Assembly (NCBI GenBank): GCA_963727765.1
Contig: CAVSGZ010000013.1
Location: 62,001-126,000, forward strand
DNA: 64,000 nucleotides
Origin: FEN-299 sp963727765
GTDB lineage: Bacteria; Acidobacteriota; Vicinamibacteria; Vicinamibacterales; Fen-181
Direction of reading: 5' to 3'
Each line of letters starts with the position of its first letter. The first letter of the stretch is position 1. The notes beneath the pieces are model-generated. The model was given only the letters and a program-made list of their open reading frames with translations. It had not been told where the DNA came from and searched no databases. The position numbers and the translations under genes were made by a program. This document shows, one piece after another, positions 1 to 9,163 of the stretch.

Positions 1-2
1 GC

Positions 3-1100
3 AAGGCCATGACCTATTACGGCCGATGGACCTACAAGCTCGAGATGGCGGCGAAGATGGGCGCGGCTGGCGCGCTCATCATCCACGAGACGGCGGCAGC
101 GGGGTATCCCTTCAGCGTCGTGCAGGTGAAGGTGGGCGAGCAGTTCGACATCGCCAGGCCCGATCGGAACATGAGCCGCGCGGCCGTCGAAGGGTGGCTG
201 TCGGGCGAAGCGGCGGCCAGGCTGCTGGCGAGGGCGGGGACGACTCTGGACGCACTGAAGAAGGCGGCGCTTCGCCGGGACTTTCGCCCCAGGCCGCTCG
301 GCCTCTTCGCGTCGATGACGATCAGGAACACGGTGAGAGCCATCGACTCGCGGAACGTCCTCGCGAAACTGCCGGGTAGCGACCCCGCGCTCAGGAACGA
401 GTACGTCCTGTACACCGCCCACTGGGACGCTTTCGGCATCGGCGCGCCGGTTGGCGGCGATCCGATCTACCACGGCGCCGTGGACAACGGGGTGGCCGTC
501 GCGGGACTCCTCGAAATCGCACGCACCTACGCGCAACTGCCGGTGCGGCCCCGCCGGACGATGGTGTTCATGGCCGTGACGGCCGAGGAGCAGCTGATGC
601 TCGGATCGGAGTACTACGCGGCCAACCCGGTCTACCCGCTCGACAGGACGCTGGCCGTCGTCAACCTCGAGATGCTCAACGTGCATGGCCGCACGCGCGA
701 CCTGACGGTGATCGGTCTCGGCACCTCGGACCTCGACGATATTGCCCGCCAGGTCGCCTCCGAGCAGGGGCGCGTGCTCAAGCCCGACCCGGAGCCTGAG
801 CGCGGCATGTACTACCGGTCCGACCATTTCTCGTTCGCCCGGCGGGGAGTGCCGGCGTTCGAGCCCGACCAGGGCGACGACTTCATCGGCAGGCCGCCTG
901 GCTACGGCCTCGAGGTGCGGAAGGACTTCTACGACCATCTGTACCACAAGCCGACCGACACCGTGAAGCCCGATTGGGACCTGAGCGGAGGAGTCGAGGA
1001 CCTGCAACTGGACTGGATGGTGGGCTACCTGGTGGCCCAGGGCGACAAGTACCCGCAGTGGAAGCCGGGAGCCGAGTTCGGAACGCCGCGGGGGCGCTGA
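3..1100 (+). CDS. M28-family metallopeptidase, 3' part (5' end outside window)
   Basis: The reading frame is open at the left edge, so the N-terminus, and presumably a signal peptide, lies upstream. The first ~45 residues (AAGALIIHE) look like the end of a PA insert domain, followed by an M28 zinc aminopeptidase domain. The di-zinc ligands of the family can be followed in order: H in TAHWDAFG (~138), D in GAVDNG (~158), EE in TAEEQ (~193), E in NLEML (~220, where Asp is more usual) and H in SDHFSF (~272). Family members are exported enzymes that remove N-terminal residues from peptides. It ends with TGA at 1098-1100 and is followed by two palindromes. The gene converges on the tonB/exbBD cluster. 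The family call is firm; substrate specificity cannot be read from the sequence. Confidence 0.9.
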   Translation, partial: KAMTYYGRWTYKLEMAAKMGAAGALIIHETAAAGYPFSVVQVKVGEQFDIARPDRNMSRAAVEGWLSGEAAARLLARAGTTLDALKKAALRRDFRPRPLGLFASMTIRNTVRAIDSRNVLAKLPGSDPALRNEYVLYTAHWDAFGIGAPVGGDPIYHGAVDNGVAVAGLLEIARTYAQLPVRPRRTMVFMAVTAEEQLMLGSEYYAANPVYPLDRTLAVVNLEMLNVHGRTRDLTVIGLGTSDLDDIARQVASEQGRVLKPDPEPERGMYYRSDHFSFARRGVPAFEPDQGDDFIGRPPGYGLEVRKDFYDHLYHKPTDTVKPDWDLSGGVEDLQLDWMVGYLVAQGDKYPQWKPGAEFGTPRGR

Positions 1101-1103
1101 TAG

Positions 1104-1125
1104 GCGCACGGCTGAAGCCGTGCGC
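1104..1125. repeat. Intergenic palindrome 1
   Basis: A 10-bp perfect inverted repeat (gcgcacggct / agccgtgcgc) with a 2-nt loop, starting 3 nt after the stop codon of the M28 peptidase. It lies between convergent genes and has no T-tract. It could act as a transcription barrier or be a copy of a dispersed REP-like element. Confidence 0.7.
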
Positions 1126-1142
1126 TATCCGACACGCATTCT

Positions 1143-1172
1143 GATAGCGCAGGGCTTAAGCCCTGCGCTATC
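1143..1172. repeat. Intergenic palindrome 2 (30 bp, perfect)
   Basis: gatagcgcagggctt is followed directly by its exact reverse complement, giving a 30-bp perfect palindrome with no spacer. It shares the outer gcgctatc edge with the palindrome at 1104-1125, so the two look like variants of one repeat type. The remainder of 1173-1308 shows no gene and no other clear structure. Confidence 0.75.
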
Positions 1173-1308
1173 CGTGCGGCCCTGCGCCGTGGCCAGCCGT
1201 CCGTACAAACGAATGGACGGCCGGCGCACAGGTGGCGTCAGCCGTCCGTGAGGTGGTCTCTCTGCTGACCTTGGCGCGCCGGCCGTCGGCGCGCCAGGGT
1301 TCTCTTCG

Positions 1309-1785
1309 CTACTGCGCGCCGCCGGTCTGGACGCCGGCGGCCTGGCGCATGCCTTCCGTCACGATCCCGACCTTCTCGACGCCCGCGCCCTTCGCGGCGT
1401 CGATGACCTCGACGATGTCCCCGTAGCGCAGCGTCGGCGCGCCGATGATGAACATCGTCTTGTCCTTGCGCTGCTCGAAGATCGCCCGCAGGCGGGTCTC
1501 GAGCTCGGCCATCGTCACGTCCTGCTTGTTGACGGTCAGCTTCCGGTCGGCCCCGTAGTCGACCACGATCTGATCGGTCGGCGCCTCGGTCTTAGTGGCC
1601 GACTTCGTCTCGAGCGGCAGGTTGATGTCGAGGCCCTTCTGGCTGAGCGGCAGCGCGGCGAGGAAGATGACCAGCAGAACCAGGAGCACGTCGATCAGCG
1701 GGGTGACGTTCATGTCCGCACTGGCGTGCGGCACTTCACCCTTGACGATCTTCTCGGCTCCGTAGTGCATGTGTGCGTGAGCCAT
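1309..1785 (-). CDS. exbD: ExbD/TolR-family biopolymer transport protein (copy 2)
   Basis: 158 residues. A short cytoplasmic N-terminus is followed by one membrane segment (~27-47) carrying the family signature NVTPLIDVLLVLLVIF, whose Asp is the proton-conducting residue, then a periplasmic domain ending near residue 145. ExbD works with ExbB in the inner membrane to harness the proton motive force for TonB. It is the last gene of a four-gene minus-strand operon; its start lies 1 nt from the stop of the first exbD. Two consecutive exbD paralogues beside one exbB suggest a hetero-oligomeric ExbD component, which is an inference. Confidence 0.93.
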   Translation of the reverse strand: MAHAHMHYGAEKIVKGEVPHASADMNVTPLIDVLLVLLVIFLAALPLSQKGLDINLPLETKSATKTEAPTDQIVVDYGADRKLTVNKQDVTMAELETRLRAIFEQRKDKTMFIIGAPTLRYGDIVEVIDAAKGAGVEKVGIVTEGMRQAAGVQTGGAQ

Positions 1786-1786
1786 G

Positions 1787-2224
1787 TCAGCGTCCTCCTC
1801 CCGAGCCCTGGCCGATCTTGCGCTCGGTGATCAGACCGACGTTCTCGATCTGAGCGGCCCGCAGCTTGTCCATGGCGGACATGACCGAGGCGTATGGCGC
1901 GTCCACGTCGGCCTTGATGAGCACGATCTTCTCCTTCTTGGCCTCGAGCGCCTCGGTGACCTTCTGGGTCAGATCGTCCTCACGAACCCTGACGGAGTTC
2001 AGGAAGAACTGCTTATTGGCGTCGATGGCGACGACGGTCTGCTCCTGCGTCTCGGGCTTGTCGGCCGAGTTGGACGCCTGAGGCAGCTTGACGTCGACGC
2101 CCTTCTGAAGCATCGGCGCGATGAGCATCATGATGATCAGCAGCACCAGCATGACGTCGACGAGCGGCGTCACGTTGATGTCGGCCTTCAATCCGCCTTT
2201 TGCGCCGCCAACATCCATTGCCAT
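1787..2224 (-). CDS. exbD: ExbD/TolR-family biopolymer transport protein (copy 1)
   Basis: 145 residues. The membrane segment (~19-38) carries DINVTPLVDVMLVLL with the conserved proton-pathway Asp, followed by a periplasmic domain with the usual VxIDAxxxxFLN strand and a C-terminal region resembling other ExbD proteins (MDKLRAAQIENVGLITE). It lies between exbB and the second exbD and is transcribed with them. It differs clearly from copy 2 in the periplasmic part, so the pair is an old duplication and not an assembly artefact. Energising TonB-dependent receptors is the expected role; TolR-like function cannot be excluded from sequence alone. Confidence 0.93.
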   Translation of the reverse strand: MAMDVGGAKGGLKADINVTPLVDVMLVLLIIMMLIAPMLQKGVDVKLPQASNSADKPETQEQTVVAIDANKQFFLNSVRVREDDLTQKVTEALEAKKEKIVLIKADVDAPYASVMSAMDKLRAAQIENVGLITERKIGQGSGGGR

Positions 2225-2351
2225 TGTGGCGATCTCCTAGCAAAACTGACCAGACTGGCGCGTGCGAGAGGGTCCACGGCAGCGGGACACCGGGCAGGGC
2301 TCGCACCCTGCCCGCCGCCGAATCTGGAACCGTGAACCGAGGGCCGGCCGA

Positions 2352-3020
2352 CTACGACTTCTTGATGAAGAAGTCGACCATCTCCGACGAGGAGTTGTCC
2401 ATCTCCACGTTGAAGTACTCGATCCGGCTGGTGAGGTAGTTGTAGAACCACACCGCCGGAATGGCGACCAGCAGCCCGAGCGCGGTCTCGACCAGCGCTT
2501 CCGCGATACCGGCCGACACGGCGCCGATGCCGCCCGACCCGGTGGCCGCGATGCCCTGGAACGCGTTGATGACGCCGACGACCGTGCCGAGCAGCCCGAC
2601 GAACGGGGCCGTCGCGCCGATGGTCGCGAGCGCCGACACCATCTTCTTGAGGTCGGAGCCGGTGAGCGCCGAGGCGCGCTGGATGGCGCGGCGGACGGTG
2701 TCCACCGTGTCTTCCTTGCTCATCTTCTCGCTGCTCTCCTGCGCGTACTGGTACTCCTGCAGCGCCGCGAGCACGACCTTGGCGAGATGGCTGTAGCGGT
2801 AGTCCTTCTTGGTGGCCAGGCCGATGGCGTCCTTCAGACGGCCTTCCTTGAGCGCCTTCGCCACCTGCGGGGCGAACAGCTTGGACTGCTTGCGCGCCTG
2901 GATGTAGGTGTAAATGCGCTCGATGGCGACACCGAACGACAACATCGACATGGCGAAGAGGACGTAAGCGATACCCTTCGCGAACATTCCCATCTGGTTC
3001 CAGATTTCGAGCAGATTCAT
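2352..3020 (-). CDS. exbB: MotA/TolQ/ExbB proton channel family protein
   Basis: 222 residues with the ExbB layout: a first membrane helix (~15-35), a cytoplasmic helical domain (~40-125) and two C-terminal helices. The conserved block APFVGLLGTVVGVINAFQGIA (reported here in parts: APFVGLLGTV and GVINAF) and the helix EALVETALGLLVAIPAV contain the small-residue and Thr positions lining the channel. It pairs with the two ExbD proteins downstream and TonB upstream, forming the inner-membrane motor for TonB-dependent uptake. The 95-nt gap to tonB is the largest inside the operon. The C-terminus (NVEMDNSSSEMVDFFIKKS) is short and polar. Confidence 0.94.
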   Translation of the reverse strand: MNLLEIWNQMGMFAKGIAYVLFAMSMLSFGVAIERIYTYIQARKQSKLFAPQVAKALKEGRLKDAIGLATKKDYRYSHLAKVVLAALQEYQYAQESSEKMSKEDTVDTVRRAIQRASALTGSDLKKMVSALATIGATAPFVGLLGTVVGVINAFQGIAATGSGGIGAVSAGIAEALVETALGLLVAIPAVWFYNYLTSRIEYFNVEMDNSSSEMVDFFIKKS

Positions 3021-3115
3021 CTGACCATCCTCCGAGTATTCTGAACGAGTTACCTGCCACCGGGTCCGACCCGGCCCTGTCGCGCGTTCGAGGCGATCTC
3101 CTGCTCCGCGCTACC

Positions 3116-3832
<717 letters not shown>

Positions 3833-3875
3833 CGGTCTATTCCTCCTGCTCGTGCGCTCTCAGGCAAGGCGGCCG

Positions 3876-3905
3876 ATTATAGCGGGACCGAAAAACAAGT
3901 GTCAA
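3876..3905 (-). promoter_or_regulatory. Sigma-70 promoter of the tonB-exbBD operon
   Basis: On the minus strand the sequence reads TTGACA (3905-3900), 18 nt, TATAAT (3881-3876): both hexamers match the consensus exactly. It lies 44 nt upstream of the tonB start codon. I see no clear Fur-like operator over it. The rest of 3906-4112, between this promoter and the end of hppA, shows no gene. Confidence 0.88.
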
Positions 3906-4112
3906 CGAACGGCCAACCCGGACACGCCTGACTAGTTAGACACCGGTTATGGAAAAGTGGGTGATCGGGAACGGTCGGAACAGGCCTTACAGGGGGTGCC
4001 CGCTGGACCGAAATCGTGGCATTGTATCGGTCAGACGGAACCCAAGTCAAACTCAGCCGCAAGGCCCTCCCGCGGCCGGGCCCGGGGAACGACCCCCGAA
4101 CCCGTCCGTTCC

Positions 4113-6614
4113 CTACTTCCCCACGGGGATCCGCATCCCGTAGAACGACCGCCAGACGAACACCACCGAAATCGCGAAGAAGACGCCGCTCAGCATCCAG
4201 CTCACCGTCGAGCCCGCCTGGCGGGTCAGCTGCACGGCCAACTCGACCGCGAGCAGACCGAACAGCGTCGTGAACTTGATGACCGGGTTCATCGCCACCG
4301 ACGAGGTGTCCTTGAAGGGGTCGCCCACCGTGTCGCCCACGACCGTCGCGGCGTGGAGCGGCGTCCCCTTCTCCTTCAGCTCCACTTCCACGATCTTCTT
4401 GGCGTTGTCCCAGGCCCCGCCCGCGTTGGCCATGAAAATGGCCTGGTAGAGGCCGAACAGCGCGATCGACACCAGGTAGCCGATGAAGAAATACGGCTCG
4501 AGAAACGCGAAGGCCAGGGTTGAGAAGAACACGGTCAGGAAGATGTTGAACATCCCCTTCTGCGCGTACTGCGTGCAGATGGCCACGACCTTCTTGCTGT
4601 CGGCCACCGACGCCTTCTCGTTGCTCTCGAGCTTGATGTTCCGCTTGATGAACTCCACCGCCCGGTAGGCGCCGGTCGAGACGGCCTGGATTGAGGCCCC
4701 GGTGAACCAGTAGATCACCGCGCCGCCCGTGACCAGCCCCAGCAGGAACGGCGCGTGGAGCAGCGACAGGTTGGCCACCAGATCCGGCTGCAGCCGGTTG
4801 GTCAGCAGCACGATGATCGAGAAGATCATCGTCGTCGCGCCGACGACCGCCGTGCCGATGAGCACCGGCTTGGCCGTCGCCTTGAACGTGTTCCCGCCGC
4901 CGTCGGCCGCCTCGAGCAGGTCCTTGGCCACGCCGAAATTGACATCGAAGCCGTAGTCCCTCTTCAGTTCCGCCTTGATGTTCGGCAGCGTCTCGATGAC
5001 CGACAGCTCGAAGACCGACTGGGCGTTGTCGGTCACCGGGCCGTACGAGTCGACCGCGATGGTGACGGGCCCCATGCCGAGGAACCCGAAGGCGACCAGG
5101 CCGAAGGCGAACACCGCCGGGGCGATCATCAGGTCGCCGAACCCCTGCGTGCTCACCAGGAACCCGATGCCCATCAGCGCGACGATGGCGAGGCCCAGCC
5201 AGTAGGCGCCGAAGTTGCCGGCCACCAGGCCCGAGAGAATGTCGAGCGACGCCCCGCCCTCGCGGGCCGAGGTCACCACTTCCTTGACGTGCGCCGAGTT
5301 GGTGGACGTGAACACCTTCACCAGCTCGGGGATGATGGCGCCCGCCAGCGTCCCGCACGTGATGACCGTGGAGAGCTTCCACCACAGCGTCCCGTCGCCG
5401 AGTTCCGGGATCAGCAGGTACGACACGAGGTAGGTGACGCCGACCGACACGATCGAGGTCAGCCACACGAGCGTCGTGAGGGGGTGCTCGAAGTTCATCC
5501 TGTCCGCGTGGCTGTACTTTGCCTTCGCCCACGCGCCGTTCAGCAAGTACGAGCAGCCGCTCGTGAAGATCATCATGACGCGCATCACGAAGATCCAGAC
5601 GAGCAGCTGGACCTGGACTTTCGGGTCGTTCACGGCCAGCAGGATGAACGAGATGAGCGCGACGCCGGTGACGCCGTAAGTTTCGAACCCGTCGGCCGTC
5701 GGGCCGACCGAGTCGCCCGCGTTGTCGCCCGTGCAGTCGGCGATGACGCCCGGGTTGCGCGCGTCGTCCTCCTTGATGTTGAAGACGATCTTCATCAGGT
5801 CCGACCCGATGTCGGCGATCTTCGTGAAGATGCCGCCCGCGATCCGGAGCGCTGCCGCGCCGAGCGACTCGCCGATGGCGAAGCCGATGAAGCACTGGCC
5901 CGCGTAGTCGCCCGGGACGAACAGCAGGATGCACAGCATCATGAACAGCTCGACGCTGATGAGCAGCATCCCGATGCTGATCCCGGCCTTCAGCGGAATC
6001 GCGAACGCCGGGAAGGGCTTGCCTTTGAGGCTCGCGAACGCCGTCCGCGAGTTGGCGAACGTGTTGATCCGGATGCCGAACCACGCCACGCCGTAGCTGC
6101 CGGCGATCCCGAGGACGCTGAACGCGAGGATGATCAGGACCCGGAACGGCTCGAAGTGCTGCAGGACCCCGAAGTAGATGACGATGATGATCCCGATGAA
6201 CAGCTCGAGAATCGCCAGGAACTTCCCCTGCTGGAGCAGGTAGGTCTTGCACGTCTCGTAGATGAGCTCGGAGATCTCCCGCATCGAGGAGTGGACGGGC
6301 AGCGCCTTGAGCTGGCGGTACACGACCAGGCCGAACAGCAGCCCCAGCACGCACACGAACAGGCCGCCGGTGAGCAGCGTGCGCCCGTTGACGCCCATGA
6401 ACTCGGCCTGGCCGAGATCGGGCAGCTTGAGCGTCGCCTCGCCGCCGGCATGCTCGACCGCCTCGGCCGCCTGCGGGGCGGGCGCCGCGGCCATCGCGAC
6501 CGGCGCCGCCAGAACCGAGACCGCGGCGACGGCCACCAGGAGGGCCGCAAACGAGCGCCGTCCGCCGCGGACCCGGGCACTGGCGCGTTTCAGGAGCACA
6601 GGGAGCACGTTCAT
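4113..6614 (-). CDS. hppA: Membrane-bound ion-translocating pyrophosphatase
   Basis: 833 residues with many membrane helices. It hydrolyses pyrophosphate and pumps ions (H+ and/or Na+) across the inner membrane. The catalytic loops are recognisable: SDLMKIVF plus EDDARNPG (~283), then ADCTGDNAGDSVGPTAD, corresponding to the family Mg-PPi binding motifs. The motif GGNTFKATAK (~572-581) has Lys where K+-dependent enzymes have Ala, so K+-independence is predicted. The start at 6612-6614 was chosen because GAGGTG lies 4 nt upstream; a longer in-frame start exists at 6644. An N-terminal extension of ~75 residues with a hydrophobic signal-like segment precedes the first canonical helix. Preceded by its own promoter. 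Confidence 0.95.
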   Translation of the reverse strand: MNVLPVLLKRASARVRGGRRSFAALLVAVAAVSVLAAPVAMAAAPAPQAAEAVEHAGGEATLKLPDLGQAEFMGVNGRTLLTGGLFVCVLGLLFGLVVYRQLKALPVHSSMREISELIYETCKTYLLQQGKFLAILELFIGIIIVIYFGVLQHFEPFRVLIILAFSVLGIAGSYGVAWFGIRINTFANSRTAFASLKGKPFPAFAIPLKAGISIGMLLISVELFMMLCILLFVPGDYAGQCFIGFAIGESLGAAALRIAGGIFTKIADIGSDLMKIVFNIKEDDARNPGVIADCTGDNAGDSVGPTADGFETYGVTGVALISFILLAVNDPKVQVQLLVWIFVMRVMMIFTSGCSYLLNGAWAKAKYSHADRMNFEHPLTTLVWLTSIVSVGVTYLVSYLLIPELGDGTLWWKLSTVITCGTLAGAIIPELVKVFTSTNSAHVKEVVTSAREGGASLDILSGLVAGNFGAYWLGLAIVALMGIGFLVSTQGFGDLMIAPAVFAFGLVAFGFLGMGPVTIAVDSYGPVTDNAQSVFELSVIETLPNIKAELKRDYGFDVNFGVAKDLLEAADGGGNTFKATAKPVLIGTAVVGATTMIFSIIVLLTNRLQPDLVANLSLLHAPFLLGLVTGGAVIYWFTGASIQAVSTGAYRAVEFIKRNIKLESNEKASVADSKKVVAICTQYAQKGMFNIFLTVFFSTLAFAFLEPYFFIGYLVSIALFGLYQAIFMANAGGAWDNAKKIVEVELKEKGTPLHAATVVGDTVGDPFKDTSSVAMNPVIKFTTLFGLLAVELAVQLTRQAGSTVSWMLSGVFFAISVVFVWRSFYGMRIPVGK

Positions 6615-6655
6615 GTCACCTCTTCGTTCTGTGTTCGACAGCACACAAACCCCAG

Positions 6656-6685
6656 ATTATAGGGACGGTCGATCTAGGATGCCAA
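6656..6685 (-). promoter_or_regulatory. Sigma-70-type promoter of hppA
   Basis: Minus strand: TTGGCA (6685-6680), 18 nt, TATAAT (6661-6656), ending 41 nt upstream of the hppA start. One mismatch to consensus in the -35 box. It overlaps the last codons of the DUF502 gene, so hppA can be transcribed independently of the upstream sec operon. Confidence 0.75.
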
Positions 6686-7312
6686 GTGCTGATCCGCCGC
6701 GCGGCCGGTCGACACCCGCTCGGCCATCGCCATCCCGCCCGTGAGGAAGATCCGCACGCCTTCTTCGACGCTGATGTTCGGAAATTGCAGCGACTCGAAC
6801 GGATAGATGAGCACGTCGCCCAGGTACAGATTGTTGGTCGGCATGTAGACGACCGCGTATGGCCTCGACGGCGTCCCAGGCCCGAGGTCGGCCTCGAACT
6901 CCTTGGTCAGAAAGCCGAGCCGCGTCGCCCCGGTCGCGTCCTGCACCATCACCACCCGCTTGAGGCCCGACTCGTTGTCGGGCGAGAACGCCGTCAACAG
7001 CTGCTTGACCGGCGAGTAGACGGTCCGGAAGACCGGGATCCTCTGCAGGTAGCGGTCGCCGAGCGCCAGCATCCGCTTGCCGAACACGTTGCTCGCGACG
7101 ACGCCGACGAGCAGGACGAAGACCGCCGTCGTCGCTACGCCGAGGCCGGCCACGTGACGGCCCAGCATCCGATCGTAGACCGGGCCTGCCAGGTCGTCGA
7201 TGAGATAGAACACCCACAGGAGCGCCGCCACGCTGATGATGAGCGGGACGGCCACGAAGAACCCGGTGATGAACCGGCGCCGCAGCCAGTGCAGTGCGCT
7301 TGGTGCAGGCAT
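6674..7312 (-). CDS. DUF502-family membrane protein
   Basis: 212 residues. It begins with a basic stretch (LRRRFITG), followed by a membrane helix (~19-37), a second helix (~58-78), and a soluble C-terminal part with VVMVQDATGATRLGFLT and YMPTNNLYLGDVLIYP, which match the DUF502 family (two-helix membrane proteins of unknown function, widespread in Proteobacteria, Acidobacteria and plant organelles). Last gene of the tgt-yajC-secD-secF-uppP run, only 4 nt after uppP, so co-expression with the export machinery is likely. No catalytic motif is visible and no function should be assigned. Confidence 0.85.
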   Translation of the reverse strand: MPAPSALHWLRRRFITGFFVAVPLIISVAALLWVFYLIDDLAGPVYDRMLGRHVAGLGVATTAVFVLLVGVVASNVFGKRMLALGDRYLQRIPVFRTVYSPVKQLLTAFSPDNESGLKRVVMVQDATGATRLGFLTKEFEADLGPGTPSRPYAVVYMPTNNLYLGDVLIYPFESLQFPNISVEEGVRIFLTGGMAMAERVSTGRAADQHLAS

Positions 7313-7316
7313 CGAC

Positions 7317-8135
7317 TTACCGAGTGAACCACCACACGACGACCGACGCCGCGAGCGCCAGCCGGTACCACGCGAACACCGACAGCGAGTGCCGGGTGAG
7401 ATAGCGGATGAAGAGCCGGACCGCCACGTAGCCTACGAGGCCCGACGAGACGATGCCCACGGCGAAAATTGCGCCCTCGCCGGGCGGGAGCCCGTGGCGA
7501 AGCAGCGGGATCCCCTCCTTGGCCGCCGCGGCCAGGATCGCCGGGACGCCGAGCAGGAACCCGAACCGGGCCGCCTCGTCGCGCCGCAGCCCGAGCGCCA
7601 TGCCCGCCGAGATCGTCGCGCCCGAGCGCGAGACGCCGGGCACGAGGGCCGCGGCCTGGGCGCAGCCAATCATCGCGGCGTCAATCAAGCCGAGCGAGTC
7701 CCCCGTACGCCGCCTGGCGCCCCACCGCTCGACGGCGAACAGCACGAACGCGACAGCGGCCAGCGTCGAGGCCGCCACGATCGGCGTCCGGAGATCCTCC
7801 TCGATGACCTTCCCGAACGCCAACCCGACGACCACCGCCGGGATCGTGCCGAGGACGATCAGCGCGGCCATCCACGCGGCCCGGTCCGGCTTCGGCCCCA
7901 GGATCGTCCCCAGGCGGGGCACCGCCCGCAGCATGGCGAGGATGTCGGACCAGAAGTAGACGACGACGGCGAAGAGCGTGCCGACGTGGCAGGCCACGTC
8001 AAACGCGATGCCGAGCTGATCGGTGTTCCAGCCGAAGAACGCCCGGGCGAGGATGAGGTGGGCTGAACTCGAGACCGGCAGGAACTCGGTCAGCCCCTGG
8101 ATGACGCCAAGCAGAACCGCATACACGAGCACCAT
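7317..8135 (-). CDS. uppP: Undecaprenyl-diphosphatase UppP (BacA type)
   Basis: 272 residues, normal for the family, mostly hydrophobic. Both active-site motifs are present: EFLPVSSSAHLIL (~17-29), and GVSRSGATI (~165), whose Ser-Arg-Ser-Gly is characteristic. The enzyme dephosphorylates undecaprenyl diphosphate at the inner membrane so the lipid carrier can be reused in peptidoglycan and polysaccharide synthesis. It lies 15 nt after secF and 4 nt before the DUF502 gene. Members of this family often confer bacitracin tolerance when over-expressed; nothing here indicates a special resistance role. Confidence 0.96.
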   Translation of the reverse strand: MVLVYAVLLGVIQGLTEFLPVSSSAHLILARAFFGWNTDQLGIAFDVACHVGTLFAVVVYFWSDILAMLRAVPRLGTILGPKPDRAAWMAALIVLGTIPAVVVGLAFGKVIEEDLRTPIVAASTLAAVAFVLFAVERWGARRRTGDSLGLIDAAMIGCAQAAALVPGVSRSGATISAGMALGLRRDEAARFGFLLGVPAILAAAAKEGIPLLRHGLPPGEGAIFAVGIVSSGLVGYVAVRLFIRYLTRHSLSVFAWYRLALAASVVVWWFTR

Positions 8136-8150
8136 CGGGTCGATTGGCTC

Positions 8151-9161
8151 CTACGACCGACCGTTGCCGCGCGTCCCCTTGCGCTGGCGAGCCGTCGCGG
8201 TCGGCTTGGGCGCCGCCGAGGTGGGCGCCGAGGCCACGATCCGGGCGCCGCCACGGCCGTGCCGCCAGAAGGTGACGATGGCCGCCGCGATGAACACGCT
8301 CGAGTAGGTGCCGGTGATGATCCCGACGATCATCGTGAAGGCGAAGCCCCGCAGCACCTCGCCGCCGAAGAAGTAGAGCGCGACGACCGAGAGCAGCGCC
8401 GTGCCGCCGGTGATGATCGTCCGGTTCAGCGTCTGGTTGACCGCGACGTTCACGATCTCCTTGATGTTGTCCTTCCGCATCCCGCGCAGGTTCTCGCGGA
8501 TCCGGTCGAAGATGACGATCGTGTCGTTGGTCGAGTAGCCGGTCATCGTGAGCAGCGCGGCGATGATGTTCAGCGACATGTCGTAGCGGAAGAACATCAG
8601 GAACGCCATCGTGATCAGGATGTCGTGCAGCGTCGCGACGGTGGCGCCGACGGCGAAGCTCAGCTCGAACCGGAACCAGAGGTAGAGCAGAATGAAGAAG
8701 AGCGACAGCAGGAACGCCCAGGTTCCCTTGCTGGTCAACTCCTGCCCGACGACCGGGCCGACGACGTCGGTCCCGGCCACGGTGAACGCCCCGACGTTGG
8801 CCGCCTTCACCGCCGCCTTGATCTGGTCCGCGGTCTGCAAGAGCTCGGTGCCCGACTCCCGGCCCGTGTGCGGCACGCGCACCATGATCTCGCGCTGCGC
8901 CTCGGTGCCGTAGGTCTGGACGATGACGTTCTGGCCGCCGCCGGGGAAGTTCTTATCGAGCGCCGTGCGCACCAGGTCGATGCCCGGGCGGACGCCGTCG
9001 AACTGCAGCAGCACCTGGGTGCCGCCCGAGAACTCGACGCCGAGCGGGATCCCCTTGGTCCAGATCATCACGACGCCGGCGATGATGATCGCCCACGAGA
9101 CGAAGAGGGCCTGCCAGCGGTACTTGACGAAGTTGAAATTCGGGCTGTGAAAGATCTGCAT
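8151..9161 (-). CDS. secF: Protein translocase subunit SecF
   Basis: 336 residues. One N-terminal helix (~19-35), a periplasmic domain starting at GIPLGVEFSGGTQVLLQF, and five further helices from ~140. The conserved membrane-domain block YSTNDTIVIFDRIREN is present. SecF with SecD and YajC forms the accessory complex that uses the proton motive force to pull preproteins across the SecYEG channel. It begins 2 nt after the secD stop. The C-terminus (~310-336) is Ala/Arg-rich and probably disordered. Confidence 0.96.
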   Translation of the reverse strand: MQIFHSPNFNFVKYRWQALFVSWAIIIAGVVMIWTKGIPLGVEFSGGTQVLLQFDGVRPGIDLVRTALDKNFPGGGQNVIVQTYGTEAQREIMVRVPHTGRESGTELLQTADQIKAAVKAANVGAFTVAGTDVVGPVVGQELTSKGTWAFLLSLFFILLYLWFRFELSFAVGATVATLHDILITMAFLMFFRYDMSLNIIAALLTMTGYSTNDTIVIFDRIRENLRGMRKDNIKEIVNVAVNQTLNRTIITGGTALLSVVALYFFGGEVLRGFAFTMIVGIITGTYSSVFIAAAIVTFWRHGRGGARIVASAPTSAAPKPTATARQRKGTRGNGRS

Positions 9162-9163
9162 GG

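Noticed and set aside
4755..6662. Plus-strand 635-codon frame across hppA
   Set aside because: Shadow of the pyrophosphatase; composition dominated by Arg, Asp, Glu and His with no motif.
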